Assembly: GCA_002257045.1 (NCBI GenBank)
Contig: NCHD01000017.1
Coordinates: 1-64,000 of the forward strand
Source of the DNA: Hydrogenophilales bacterium 16-61-112
GTDB taxonomy: Bacteria; Pseudomonadota; Gammaproteobacteria; Burkholderiales; Thiobacillaceae
Length of the DNA: 64,000 bases
Reading direction: 5' to 3'
The position numbers and the translations under genes were made by a program. Below the pieces are notes generated by a model. That model worked only from the letters and a program-made list of their open reading frames with translations, had not been told where the DNA came from and searched no databases. This document shows, in pieces, positions 26,795-35,477 of the stretch. Positions within the stretch are counted from its first letter, which is position 1, and each line of letters opens with the position of its first letter.

Positions 26795-27700
26795 TCAGAA
26801 CAGCGCGATCTGCCCCGGTTGCGGGTTTTCTGCCGGCACCTGACTGATTTCCTTCAGCAAATCATCCGAAGTCGGATAGCGGTATTTGAGGCGCAGTTCA
26901 CGCGTCGTGCGCGCGTTCGACAGCTGACGCGACTCGCGCAAAAAGGATAGAAGCGCTTCCGACAGCACGTTTTCCGCTTCGGCACGCTTCACCCGCGGCG
27001 GGCGCGGCAAATTGAACGCGTCGGCGCAACTGTCGAACCAGTCGCCCATTTTTAGCGGATGCGCGTCGACCGCGTGATAGATGCGTTGCGAGCGGCCGCG
27101 AAACAGGGCCGCCCAGGTCAAGCGGGCCAGATCGTCGGCGTGAATATGATTGGTATAGCTGTCTTCTGCCGCGATCAGGGCCGGGGTGCCGCGCTTGATG
27201 CGGTCGAGCGGCAAGCGATCGGCCGCATAAATTCCGGGCGCACGCAAAATGCTGACCTGCACGCCAAAACATTCGCCCCAGCTGCGCAACTGGCGTTCGG
27301 CATCGACTCGTCGCACCGCACGGCCATTGACCGGCGCCACCGGGCGCGTCTCGGCAACCCAGTTGCCGCCGCAATCGCCATACACGCCGCTCGTGCTGAT
27401 ATAGACCAGCGAGCCCGGCTTGCCATGACGCAGCAGCGCGTGCAGCAGGTGGCGGGTACGCGGGTCGGTCTCGCCCGTGGCTGGCGGAGGTGCAAGGTGC
27501 AGCACGCCATCGACCCGGGGCAGGCGGCGCAGACTGGCGGGGTTGTCGAGGTCGCCGATAGAGGGCGTCACCCCGAGCGCACGCAGTTCGGCGGCGCGCT
27601 CGGGGCGACGGATCAGGCCGATAAAATGCGCCTGTCCGGCATAGCGTTGCACCAGACGCCCGGCGACATCGCCGAACCCCACGATCAGAATTGTTTTCAT
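26795..27700 (-). CDS. NAD(P)-dependent epimerase/dehydratase-like SDR
   Basis: An atypical extended short-chain dehydrogenase of 301 residues. The N-terminal nucleotide motif is ILIVGFGDVAGRL (GxGxxAG form, as in YeeZ), followed by VYISTSGVYGDCGGNWV containing the Ser and Tyr of the active site. Substrate unknown; relatives are annotated as nucleoside-diphosphate-sugar epimerases. The ATG at 27700 puts the Rossmann strand at the very N-terminus; a frame back to 27781 is open but unlikely. It is divergent from the reductase gene. Confidence 0.87.
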   Translation of the reverse strand: MKTILIVGFGDVAGRLVQRYAGQAHFIGLIRRPERAAELRALGVTPSIGDLDNPASLRRLPRVDGVLHLAPPPATGETDPRTRHLLHALLRHGKPGSLVYISTSGVYGDCGGNWVAETRPVAPVNGRAVRRVDAERQLRSWGECFGVQVSILRAPGIYAADRLPLDRIKRGTPALIAAEDSYTNHIHADDLARLTWAALFRGRSQRIYHAVDAHPLKMGDWFDSCADAFNLPRPPRVKRAEAENVLSEALLSFLRESRQLSNARTTRELRLKYRYPTSDDLLKEISQVPAENPQPGQIALF

Positions 27701-27795
27701 AGTGATCCGCCTGTAACCATAGTCTTGAAAGGGTGAAAACCTTATCCGCCCGGGCGATAATTCGCTGTTTTCCCACCGCATTTTAAGCGCACATC

Positions 27796-28827
27796 ATGCC
27801 GCATCAAGTCACCATCCAGCCCAGCGGGCACCAGTTCACCGTCGCCGACGACGAGACCATTCTCGAAGCCGCGCTACGCGAAGGTTTTTCGCTGCCTTAC
27901 GGCTGCCGGAACGGCGCCTGCGGCGCGTGCAAGGGCAAAGTCCTGTCGGGGGAACTCGACTACGGCAAGCATTCACCCAACGCGCTCAAGGATGAAGAGA
28001 AAGCGCAGGGACGCGCCTTGTTCTGCCGCGCCAGGCCGCTGACCGACATGGTGATCGAAGCCAAGGAAATCGGCGCAGCCAAAGACATCGTGGTCAAGAC
28101 GCTGCCCTGCCGGGTGGAAAAACTCGAAAAATGCGCCGACGACGTGATGGTGGTCAAGATCAAACTGCCCGCCAATGAGCGCCTGCAGTTTCTGGCCGGA
28201 CAATACGTCGACTTTCAGCTGAAAGACGGCAAGGCACGCAGCTACTCGCTTGCGATCCCGCCGCACGACGATGCGCTGCTGGAGTTTCATATCCGCCATG
28301 TTCCGGGCGGCCTGTTCTCCGACCAGGTGTTTTCCAGCATGAAGGAACGCGACATCCTGCGCCTGAAAGGTCCGCTCGGCAGCTTCTTCATCCGCGAGGA
28401 TTCCGACAAGCCGATGATCTTCATCGCTGGCGGCACCGGATTCGCGCCGATCAAGGGCATGCTCGAACACGCGTTTGCCGAGCACACCGACCGCGAACTG
28501 GTGCTGTACTGGGGTGTGCGCTCGCTGAAGGATTTATACATGGCCAAACTGCCACAGCAGTGGCTGGCCGAGCGCCCCAACTTCAGCTTCATTCCGGTGT
28601 TGTCCAACCCGCAGCCGGAAGATGGCTGGCAAGGCCGCACCGGTTATGTGCACGATGCCGTGCTGGCCGATTTTGCTGATTTGTCCGGTTATCAGGTTTA
28701 TGCCTGCGGCGCGCCGATCATGGTTGATTCGGCACGCGAGGCATTTGTCAGCGCACGCGGGCTGGATGAGGATGAGTTCTTCGCGGACTCGTTTGCGTAC
28801 GCGGCGGACGCCGAAGCTGCAGCATGA
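27796..28827 (+). CDS. 2Fe-2S ferredoxin / flavin reductase (CDP-6-deoxy-delta-3,4-glucoseen reductase-like)
   Basis: 343 residues: a plant-type ferredoxin domain with Cys ligands in YGCRNGACGACKG (about 36-47) and a fourth Cys in LFCRARP, then an FAD domain with RSYSLAIPP and an NAD(P)H domain with GGTGFAPIKGML. It passes electrons from NAD(P)H through FAD to the 2Fe-2S cluster and on to a partner oxygenase or dehydrase. The E1/E3-type annotation (AscD) is by family; no deoxysugar genes are nearby, so the partner is unknown. The stop codon touches the left repeat of the CoiA-like element. Confidence 0.9.
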   Translation: MPHQVTIQPSGHQFTVADDETILEAALREGFSLPYGCRNGACGACKGKVLSGELDYGKHSPNALKDEEKAQGRALFCRARPLTDMVIEAKEIGAAKDIVVKTLPCRVEKLEKCADDVMVVKIKLPANERLQFLAGQYVDFQLKDGKARSYSLAIPPHDDALLEFHIRHVPGGLFSDQVFSSMKERDILRLKGPLGSFFIREDSDKPMIFIAGGTGFAPIKGMLEHAFAEHTDRELVLYWGVRSLKDLYMAKLPQQWLAERPNFSFIPVLSNPQPEDGWQGRTGYVHDAVLADFADLSGYQVYACGAPIMVDSAREAFVSARGLDEDEFFADSFAYAADAEAAA

Positions 28828-28930
28828 AAAAGCCCGCATTGAGCCCAGCCACTCTGAACGTGTGTTGAAAACCTGAATGGTTTTCGGTGGAACCTCGCCA
28901 CACCAGGGCAACTGAGCGGGACGTTTTTTT
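28826..28930. repeat. Left inverted repeat of the CoiA-like element, structured
   Basis: Contains a nested set of dyads: outer AAAAAGCCCGC paired with GCGGG...TTTTTTT, an inner GCCC/GGGC pair, GTGTG/CACAC, and a central hairpin GAAAACC-n5-GGTTTTC at 28867-28885. It starts inside the stop codon of the reductase gene and ends at the stop codon of the CoiA-like gene. On the plus strand it would also act as a terminator, with the T-run at 28924-28930. Confidence 0.8.
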
Positions 28931-30219
28931 CAGGGAACTCTTGGGGTGGGCCAGAAATGGCGCGGTGGGGGACCGACGGGGCTTGGGGCACGCTCAGCGT
29001 CCCAGCGGTGGGTTAGGAATTTTGGCGGCTCGATCTCGGGGTGCGAATCTGGGAGACCGTCCCTGCCTATGCCTTCGTTGCACGGGGTGGTGCGATTACG
29101 TCGCATATTCCGCCAGTAGTCCGGGGGGATGGTAATTTCGTAGTTCCCAGAATGGTCTTTGGTGAGGACGCCGATGGCTGTCAGGAAGTGAATGTATTTC
29201 CAGAAGGCGACGGCGTATTTAGTGTTTTCGTCATCACCGTAGTCGATAGCAAATCCCAACGCCAACCATTCCAAGCATTCCTTGGGGTAAAACGCAGAGG
29301 GATAACTAATTTCGACGATTTGCGTTTGTTCTTGTTGTACGCGAGCGCGATAAACCAACACGGCGGATTGCCAGACCACACGTGGCGCTCCCAATGACTT
29401 TTCCCACGGCACGAACGTCGTCAGTTTTTGGATCTGGTCTTTGGTTAACCCCAGTTTCCGGCAATTCAAGGCTAACTTGGCGGCGGGCGGCATCTCCCTG
29501 TACTTCCGAAATCGGGCTTCCGCTTCGGCCAACTCCGCTTCCCGTTCTTGTTGTTCGAGTGCCGCAATCGATTTGGTAATCTGATCTTCTTCCCAATCCG
29601 CGCGGCGCAGTTCTTCCAGGCGGGGGTGATAGAGCCACTTGGCGGGATAGGGTTTGGTGCGAAAGAACAGTTCTGCCAACCCCGCAAAGGTCACTTGCCC
29701 TTTGAGGCGACTGATGTCGATCTCAATGGCGTGGAGTTGGCGTTGGTTAATTTTGGCTTGCTTGGCGTCATCAACAAAGTGGGTAACGGCGATTTCCACC
29801 AGATAGGTATTACTACCGTTTACAGTCACGATGATATCGGGGCGCATATCACCCAACCCATACTCCACCGCAACGGTATCCAACTTTACTGTGTGCTCAA
29901 CATAGACCGTTTGCGGTTGGGACGGAACCCCATAAAGGGGACGGGCATAGGGATTGATGTACGCAAGGACGGGTAACCGTAACTCCAGCCGTTCGGCAAT
30001 GATTTGCTTGGCGGCGAGATGGACGGCAGTTTCGAGCGCCTTGGCGCAGTCCTCACCGGGCGCGTGGGCAAAATGTGGGGTTTGATGGTTCTGGCGGGCA
30101 ATAAGGGATCGCTGACAAGCAGGACAGATACAGCCACACGCCTTGCCATTCGGCACTTGGCGTGATTCATAGAGCACTTCGTCTTTAAGCCCAAAGGGCA
30201 CCCGCAACGCCGGGAGCAT
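28930..30219 (-). CDS. CoiA-like competence/nuclease-family protein
   Basis: A 429-residue protein of the CoiA-like type. The N-terminal 65 residues carry a zinc-finger-like pattern (CICPAC, then HFAHAPGEDC). A nuclease-like core follows near 120-175 with RPDIIV and LVEIAVTHF, resembling a PD-(D/E)XK-type fold in which the last catalytic position is changed. Residues about 220-260 are an Arg/Glu-rich coiled coil, and the C-terminus is Pro-rich. CoiA promotes recombination during transformation in Gram-positives; here no competence genes are close. A strong GGGAGGAAGG precedes the ATG. Lower GC than its neighbours indicates transfer. Confidence 0.7.
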   Translation of the reverse strand: MLPALRVPFGLKDEVLYESRQVPNGKACGCICPACQRSLIARQNHQTPHFAHAPGEDCAKALETAVHLAAKQIIAERLELRLPVLAYINPYARPLYGVPSQPQTVYVEHTVKLDTVAVEYGLGDMRPDIIVTVNGSNTYLVEIAVTHFVDDAKQAKINQRQLHAIEIDISRLKGQVTFAGLAELFFRTKPYPAKWLYHPRLEELRRADWEEDQITKSIAALEQQEREAELAEAEARFRKYREMPPAAKLALNCRKLGLTKDQIQKLTTFVPWEKSLGAPRVVWQSAVLVYRARVQQEQTQIVEISYPSAFYPKECLEWLALGFAIDYGDDENTKYAVAFWKYIHFLTAIGVLTKDHSGNYEITIPPDYWRNMRRNRTTPCNEGIGRDGLPDSHPEIEPPKFLTHRWDAERAPSPVGPPPRHFWPTPRVP

Positions 30220-30252
30220 ACCTTCCTCCCATTGCCTTTTCGGGTATTGTAG

Positions 30253-30363
30253 CCAGAAAACAAAACGCCCCGCTCAGTTGCCCAAGCGGGGAGAGGTTCC
30301 GGCGAAAACCACTCAGGTTTTCAACACACGTTCAGAGTGCTGGGCATTTAGCGGGCTTTTTTC
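30253..30363. repeat. Right inverted repeat of the CoiA-like element, structured
   Basis: Reverse complement of the left repeat with scattered substitutions. It retains the hairpin GAAAACC-n5-GGTTTTC (30304-30322) and an additional CCCCGCT/AGCGGGG stem at 30268-30290. The outer end GCGGGCTTTTTT is a typical terminator 3' half, lying 33 bp from the stop of the DUF302 gene. Confidence 0.8.
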
Positions 30364-30395
30364 AGACAGCTTGCCTGGGCATCATCGCATTACGT

Positions 30396-30911
30396 TTACA
30401 ACTCACCCTTAGAACCCGCCCGGATGATCTCATCCAGCCCGTCGCGCACCTTCTGGATGCGCGCTTGCAGGTCGGGCGACAGTTTATTGGCCTTGGCAAA
30501 TTCCTCGACGTTGATGTCGATCATGATCAGCCAGCCCTGCCCCTTGGCGTCTTCCACCAGGGCAATGCGGCACGGCACGTAAATCGCAAAGTTCAGGCTC
30601 TGGTCGATCAGGTCCTTGGCGGTCACCGCATCGCAAAACTCGAAAATGGTGGTGGTGCGCTGCGGCTTGCCGGTATTCGCTTCCACCTGCTTGGACAGCG
30701 GCAGCTCGGCCACCAGTTTGAGATTCAGCGCATTGGCACGCAGGCGCATTGACTCCGCCGCGTCGTCCAGGCTAACGCCGGGTTCGATCGCCACTTTGTA
30801 CACCCCCGCCTGCTGCACGGGTGTGGCCTTGGCTGTGGCGGCCAGGCTGACTGGCGCAAACCATGCGCTGGCAAGAACAAGACTCAGGGCAGCAAGAAAA
30901 AACGGTCGCAT
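30396..30911 (-). CDS. Periplasmic DUF302-family protein
   Basis: 171 residues with a signal peptide (hydrophobic core about 5-20, cleavage likely after SLA near 24) and a DUF302 domain around 95-160 (FEFCDAVTAKDLIDQSLNFAIYVPCRIALVEDAKG). DUF302 proteins are small dimeric alpha/beta folds of unknown function, sometimes linked to sulfur or metal metabolism. It is transcribed toward the CoiA element, whose right repeat would serve as its terminator, and lies 104 bp from the end of hemY. Confidence 0.82.
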   Translation of the reverse strand: MRPFFLAALSLVLASAWFAPVSLAATAKATPVQQAGVYKVAIEPGVSLDDAAESMRLRANALNLKLVAELPLSKQVEANTGKPQRTTTIFEFCDAVTAKDLIDQSLNFAIYVPCRIALVEDAKGQGWLIMIDINVEEFAKANKLSPDLQARIQKVRDGLDEIIRAGSKGEL

Positions 30912-31015
30912 ATAATTTCCTATTCAAAACATGAGCAAGGCCAAATAGTACACGCCTCGCAGTCGCACTTGTCGACAAAAATGTCAGCCCCAAACGGGTA
31001 TTTCGCGCCCAGTTT

Positions 31016-32191
31016 CTACTGCGCGCGGCACAGCATCAGGGCCTTCTGATAATGCTGGCAGGCTTCGCCGATCTGCCCACTCTGGGTTCTCAATTCAGCC
31101 ATGCGGATATGACCTTCGGTACTCGGCGCAACCGCAAGGCTGGCTTCCAGATAACTTTGCGCCTTGCCCCACAATTCCTGTTCGCTACACAAATGCGCCA
31201 GCGTCAGCAACAAGCGGGCATCGCGCGGCTGGGCATGCAGCCATTTCTCGGCCTGCTCGACCTGCCGGGTCGGGCTGCTGCCGCGCACCTCGCCATACAG
31301 GCTCACCAGATCTTCGTGCCAGTCGCGATTGAGCGCCGCTTCGATGATATCCAGAGCGGTATCGGCGCCGCCGCGCTGAATGAAGGCGCGCGCTGCCGCA
31401 CGGGCGACGAAGGCATCGAGCTTGAATTCAGCAGGCACTTTCTTCCAGTAATCCAGCAGGGCGCGGTCGTCGTCCGCGCGGCGTTTCAGATTCTCAGCGT
31501 AGGCCATGCGGCGCAACTGCGTCACCGTGGCGGGCTCCAGGGCGTTGCTGCGCGTCAGCGCGTCGAGCAGCTTGTCGACTTCGTCCCACTGTCCGGTCAT
31601 CTGCCGCGCCTTGAGTTCCAGCCGCAGCAGGGCGGTGTGTTGCGGTGCAATGGCCTTGGCGGACTGGATCGCGACCAGCGCGCCGGTCGCGTCTTTGAGG
31701 TCGAGCAGGGTTTCGGCTTCAAACAGCTGCGCCGCCAGTTCTGCACCGTATTCCGTGGCCTCGCGAACATGGCGCTCGCGCTGCGCCACCGCGCGCATGT
31801 CCTGCGCTGCGCGCGCTGCCAGCACGCGCGCGATACCGGTGCGCGTGTCGTCGCCCTGCCACTGGCCGAGCGCCTGTTCGGCATCCTGGTAGCGATATTC
31901 AGTATAGGCCTTGAGGCCGCCGGCAAAGTTTTCGTCGCGTTTTACCGCCGCCATCTGCTCGCGCTTTTCACGCACGATGCGCGGCAGGTTCAAAGTCAGC
32001 AGGGTCAGGCGCAACAGCAAGATGCCGCCCACCACCAGTCCGACCAGCATCAGCACAAAACTGATGAAGGAAATTTCCATGCGCCAGGGCGGATACACCA
32101 GCACGACATAACCGGGGTCGTAGCGGCCGGCCATCGCCAGGCCGACCGCCAGCACCACGATGATGAGCAGCGAGATCAGCCAGCGCATCAA
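31016..32191 (-). CDS. hemY: HemY-like TPR membrane protein
   Basis: 391 residues: two membrane helices (about 3-22 and 41-65) and a cytosolic C-terminal tetratricopeptide array from about 100. This is the proteobacterial HemY family, of uncertain role in tetrapyrrole metabolism, and not the Gram-positive protoporphyrinogen oxidase of the same name. It overlaps hemX by 4 bp and is the last gene of hemC-hemD-hemX-hemY. Confidence 0.92.
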   Translation of the reverse strand: MMRWLISLLIIVVLAVGLAMAGRYDPGYVVLVYPPWRMEISFISFVLMLVGLVVGGILLLRLTLLTLNLPRIVREKREQMAAVKRDENFAGGLKAYTEYRYQDAEQALGQWQGDDTRTGIARVLAARAAQDMRAVAQRERHVREATEYGAELAAQLFEAETLLDLKDATGALVAIQSAKAIAPQHTALLRLELKARQMTGQWDEVDKLLDALTRSNALEPATVTQLRRMAYAENLKRRADDDRALLDYWKKVPAEFKLDAFVARAAARAFIQRGGADTALDIIEAALNRDWHEDLVSLYGEVRGSSPTRQVEQAEKWLHAQPRDARLLLTLAHLCSEQELWGKAQSYLEASLAVAPSTEGHIRMAELRTQSGQIGEACQHYQKALMLCRAQ

Positions 32192-33198
32192 TGCTCTCCC
32201 TTGTAAGCGTCCAGCGCGGCGAGGCTGGCATCGATTCCGGGCAGCTTGGTGGCGATCTGCAGCTGCGACAGGCGCTTGATATCCTTCAGCGCCGCTGCGA
32301 CGCCCTCGTCACGCGTATTGAAATAGCGCGTCAGCATGTCGGCTGCTGCGCGCAGGTCAGTGCCAAACGCCGCCTGGTCCTGCGACAGCAAGGCCAGCCG
32401 CGCCGACAACAGGCGCAAGCGCAGGTTTTCGCGCAGGAAATAGGCCTGGTCGGGCGGCAGCAGCACCGCTTCGTTGCGGTCGACGCGGCGAATCTGCACG
32501 ATGCGGGTCAACTCGGTCCATACTTCTTGACCGATGCTCAAGCCGGCTTTGGCGGTACGCGGCGCAGCCACGGCTTCGGACGCCTGCGCGCTCGCCAGCG
32601 GCCAGCCGGCGATACGGGTCACCAGCACCTCGATGCGGGCGCTTGCGCCCACCTCGTCGAGCGAGGGCACGGCGCGCAGCGTGGCCAGATCGGCGGCTAT
32701 GGCGCGCCGCAACGCGGTGAACTGCGGCTTGTCGAGACGCTGCAGGCGGGTGTCGGCGCCTTCCAGCGCAATGATCGCGGCCTTGACGTTGCCAGCCAGT
32801 TGCAGCTGCTGCGCAGCGGTCAGCAGCACCTGTTCGATTTCGGCCAGCGTCCACTGGTCGCGTCCCTGCGCCAGATCCTTGTACAGCGATTCGAGCGCCT
32901 GCTGCTGCTGTTGCGAGGTCACCATCTGGGCGTCGATGCGCGCAACCTTCTCGCTCACCTGGCGCATCGCGTCGTCGGCGTTGCGCGCCAGCAGGCGGGT
33001 TTCGCTGACATCCTTGCCGGAATCGGCCAGACGGCGTCCCAGCTCGGTTTTCAGGTCGCGGATGCGCTCGCGGCTGTCTGACCACGACCAGGCGGCTGCG
33101 GCCAGCGCCAGCGTCGCGATCAGCAGGGCAACCAGCGGCAACGCCTGAAACCGGGAGGGTGCGGGTGCAACAGGAGTCGTTTCGGGGGGGTTAGTCAT
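32188..33198 (-). CDS. hemX: HemX-family protein (uroporphyrinogen-III C-methyltransferase-like annotation)
   Basis: 336 residues with one N-terminal membrane helix (about 20-42), a coiled coil (about 45-110) and an alpha-helical periplasmic domain. Although databases often name HemX a C-methyltransferase, there is no SAM-binding motif, so catalysis is doubtful. It overlaps hemD by 8 bp and hemY by 4 bp, so it is translationally coupled in the hem operon. Confidence 0.9.
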   Translation of the reverse strand: MTNPPETTPVAPAPSRFQALPLVALLIATLALAAAAWSWSDSRERIRDLKTELGRRLADSGKDVSETRLLARNADDAMRQVSEKVARIDAQMVTSQQQQQALESLYKDLAQGRDQWTLAEIEQVLLTAAQQLQLAGNVKAAIIALEGADTRLQRLDKPQFTALRRAIAADLATLRAVPSLDEVGASARIEVLVTRIAGWPLASAQASEAVAAPRTAKAGLSIGQEVWTELTRIVQIRRVDRNEAVLLPPDQAYFLRENLRLRLLSARLALLSQDQAAFGTDLRAAADMLTRYFNTRDEGVAAALKDIKRLSQLQIATKLPGIDASLAALDAYKGEH

Positions 33199-33964
33199 GG
33201 GGTTTCCTGAACCAGTTAATCAAGCCATCGACCAGGCCGGCGTCGCCGCCCGCGGTGGCAATGACTTCTGCAACGCCAAAGTGACGCGCCGCTGCGGCGA
33301 TTTTCTCATGCGGGGCAAAAAGCGGGGTATGCAACAACAGCGGCCTGCCGGCCTCGCCCAGAAGCGCCGCCAGATTGTGCAGGGTTTCCGCGCTGGTCAC
33401 CGTGACGGCATCGATGCCGCCGGCTTGCCACTGCGCCAGCAAGGCGGTGGCATCCGCTTCGGGCCGCACGCGCCGGTAGCATTCAAGATAGTCCACCGTC
33501 GCTCCGCGTTTGCGCAGCGTGTCGGCCAGCAGGCTGCGCCCACCCACGCCGCGCACGATCATCACGCGCTTGCCGGCCACGTCGTGCAATTGCGGCAGGG
33601 CGAGCAAGGCTTCGCTGTCCTGGCCGTCCGGCGTGATGACGTCTTTGACCGCGTGTTCAGCCAGCGCGCGGGCGGTGCCGGGGCCGACGGCAAAACACTG
33701 CGCCGCAGCGGGTAGCGCGCAGCCCCCTGAATGCAGCGCGGCCATGCCGAACTGCGCGGCGTTGGGGCTGATGAAGATGATGCAATCCGCAGCGGCGAGT
33801 TGCGCCAACGGCACGCGTAATGCAGCGGACGCGACCGCCTCGATTGCCAGTGCCGGAAAAACAAACGCCGCGCCGCCTGCCGCCTGGATCGCCTGCGCCA
33901 GCCCCACGGCCTGTTGCAACGGCCGCGTCACCAGAACCGTGCGCTGCAGCAGGCCTTGCGTCAT
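33191..33964 (-). CDS. hemD: Uroporphyrinogen-III synthase
   Basis: Closes hydroxymethylbilane to uroporphyrinogen III with inversion of ring D. The 257-residue two-domain protein has typical low sequence conservation but clear landmarks: [17 protein letters not shown] at the N-terminus, [22 protein letters not shown] and [17 protein letters not shown]. It overlaps hemC by 4 bp and hemX by 8 bp. Confidence 0.93.
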   Translation of the reverse strand: MTQGLLQRTVLVTRPLQQAVGLAQAIQAAGGAAFVFPALAIEAVASAALRVPLAQLAAADCIIFISPNAAQFGMAALHSGGCALPAAAQCFAVGPGTARALAEHAVKDVITPDGQDSEALLALPQLHDVAGKRVMIVRGVGGRSLLADTLRKRGATVDYLECYRRVRPEADATALLAQWQAGGIDAVTVTSAETLHNLAALLGEAGRPLLLHTPLFAPHEKIAAAARHFGVAEVIATAGGDAGLVDGLINWFRKPHD

Positions 33965-34872
33965 GCCGCCGGCAGGGCGTCGAGAATGGCGCGCGCGCCT
34001 TGTGCCAGGAGCTTGTCGGCCAGCAGTTGGCCGACTGCTTCGGGGTTGCCCATGCTGCCTTCAGCCGCATCGTGAATGAACTGGCTGCCGTCCGGGTTCG
34101 CCACGAAACCAGTGATGTGCAGGAGGTCACCCCGCAGGATGGCGTGTGCGCCCAGCGGCACCTGGCAACTGCCGCCCAGCACGCGGCTGACCTGACGTTC
34201 GGCGCGCACGCAGGCGGCGGTTTCCGGATGATTGAGCGCGACCAGCATCGCCGCCACCGCGGGCTGGTCGCTGCGGATTTCGATGCCGAGCGCACCCTGG
34301 CCGGCGGCGGGAATGCTGTCTTCCACGGAAAGCAGGCTCTTGATGCGCGCGCCAAGACCGAGCCGCTTGAGGCCGGCGGCGGCGAGCAGGATCGCATCGA
34401 ACTGGCCCTCGTCGAGCTTTTTCAGCCGGGTGCCGACGTTGCCGCGCAGCGGTTTTACGGTCAGATGCGGATAGCGCGCGCGCAGCTGCGCTTCGCGGCG
34501 CAGGCTGGAGGTGCCGACCACGCCGCCGGGCGGCAGGTCGGACAGGCGTTCATACTGGTTGGAAACGAAGGCATCGCGCGGGTCTTCGCGCTCGCCGATC
34601 ACCGCCAGTTCGAAACCGGGCGGCAACTCCATCGGCACATCCTTCATCGAGTGCACCGCCAGGTCGGCCTGCCCGGCTTCCAGCGCCACCTCGAGTTCCT
34701 TGACAAACAGCCCCTTGCCGCCGATTTTGGACAACGTAACATCCAATATCTGGTCGCCGCGCGTGGTCATCCCCAGAATGCTCACCGTGCAGCCGGGGTG
34801 CAGCGCGCGCAGGCGGTCGCGGATATGCTCGGCCTGCCACATGGCGAGGGCACTTTCACGGGAAACACACAT
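33961..34872 (-). CDS. hemC: Porphobilinogen deaminase (hydroxymethylbilane synthase)
   Basis: Polymerises four porphobilinogens into hydroxymethylbilane. The 303-residue enzyme shows [13 protein letters not shown] at the N-terminus, the active-site Asp in [13 protein letters not shown], Arg-rich [12 protein letters not shown] and the dipyrromethane-cofactor Cys in [15 protein letters not shown] chose the ATG at 34872 (MCVSRES), which has GGAG at the right distance; the upstream ATG at 34893 adds only seven residues. The N-terminus is a few residues shorter than most homologues. It heads hemCDXY and is divergent from the thioredoxin-like gene. Confidence 0.95.
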   Translation of the reverse strand: MCVSRESALAMWQAEHIRDRLRALHPGCTVSILGMTTRGDQILDVTLSKIGGKGLFVKELEVALEAGQADLAVHSMKDVPMELPPGFELAVIGEREDPRDAFVSNQYERLSDLPPGGVVGTSSLRREAQLRARYPHLTVKPLRGNVGTRLKKLDEGQFDAILLAAAGLKRLGLGARIKSLLSVEDSIPAAGQGALGIEIRSDQPAVAAMLVALNHPETAACVRAERQVSRVLGGSCQVPLGAHAILRGDLLHITGFVANPDGSQFIHDAAEGSMGNPEAVGQLLADKLLAQGARAILDALPAA

Positions 34873-34906
34873 GAAGACTCCATCATCACGCAAAGGAACG
34901 ACTGCA

Positions 34907-35404
34907 ATGAGGCGATTGATCGCACCCTGGAAGGTGATGCTCCAGGCCGTAATTTTAGCATGCGGGCTGGGGCTGTCCGGCGCCGCCAGCGCGGCCGACG
35001 GACTGGTTCAGGCCAGCAGTTTCAAGGCCGACGGCAAACTGGCGATGCAGCGCCATGTCCCGATTCTGGTGGTGTTCACCAGCCCGGGCTGCTCCTACTG
35101 CGAGCGCGTCAAACGTGAATACCTGCTGCCGATGCACAAGGATCCGGCCTATCTCAAGCGCGTCATCATTCGCGAAGTGACCGTCGGCGCCACCACGCCG
35201 CTCACCGGCTTTGACGGCAGCGCCACCACGGAAGGCGCGTTCGCCGCCACGCACAAGGTCTTCATGGTGCCCACGGTCAAGGTGCTGACGCCGCAGGGTG
35301 GCGATACCGGCGAAGCGATCGTTGGCATGCTGACGCCGGATTATTACTTCGGCTATCTGGAAGCAGCCATCGACGAAGGCGGCCGCAAAACACGCGGCAA
35401 GTAA
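34907..35404 (+). CDS. Periplasmic thioredoxin-fold protein, SoxW-like
   Basis: 165 residues with a signal peptide (hydrophobic about 9-24, cleavage after ASA near 29) and a thioredoxin fold with CSYC at 62-65 and a cis-Pro in FMVPTVKVL. SoxW proteins keep sulfur-oxidation components reduced in the periplasm; no sox genes are in the window, so that link is by family only. The ATG at 34907 follows AAAGGA; a start at 34871 would overlap the hemC start and lengthen the leader. Confidence 0.83.
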   Translation: MRRLIAPWKVMLQAVILACGLGLSGAASAADGLVQASSFKADGKLAMQRHVPILVVFTSPGCSYCERVKREYLLPMHKDPAYLKRVIIREVTVGATTPLTGFDGSATTEGAFAATHKVFMVPTVKVLTPQGGDTGEAIVGMLTPDYYFGYLEAAIDEGGRKTRGK

Positions 35405-35477
35405 GCACACGCGCCGGCAGCCTGTCTGCCGCCCGGGAAATCGGCGCTAGAATCGCGCCCATGTCTGGACGCGCGCA

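Larger units (their letters stand above)
28826..30363. mobile_element. Single-gene element: CoiA-like gene between ~105-bp inverted repeats
   Basis: Two long inverted repeats (28826-28930 and 30253-30363) enclose one gene and almost nothing else. Two blocks are identical between the arms: 26 bp (28851-28876 versus 30313-30338) and 15 bp (28906-28920 versus 30269-30283), with the same 29-bp spacing. The enclosed gene has visibly lower GC and different codon use from its flanks. The outermost sequences (AAAAAGCCCGC on the left, GCGGGCTTTTTT on the right) look like the two halves of an intrinsic terminator serving the convergent reductase and DUF302 genes. No transposase is encoded. The mobile-element call is an inference from this architecture. 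Confidence 0.6.

Noticed and set aside
28826-30363. Group I or group II intron as explanation for the CoiA-like element
   Set aside because: The flanks are inverted repeats, not intron halves; no domain V or P7-like core is visible, no reverse transcriptase is encoded, and no gene is interrupted.
31016-33198. HemX as a methyltransferase and HemY as a protoporphyrinogen oxidase
   Set aside because: HemX lacks a SAM-binding fold and HemY has TPR repeats without an FAD motif; both names are kept only as family labels.
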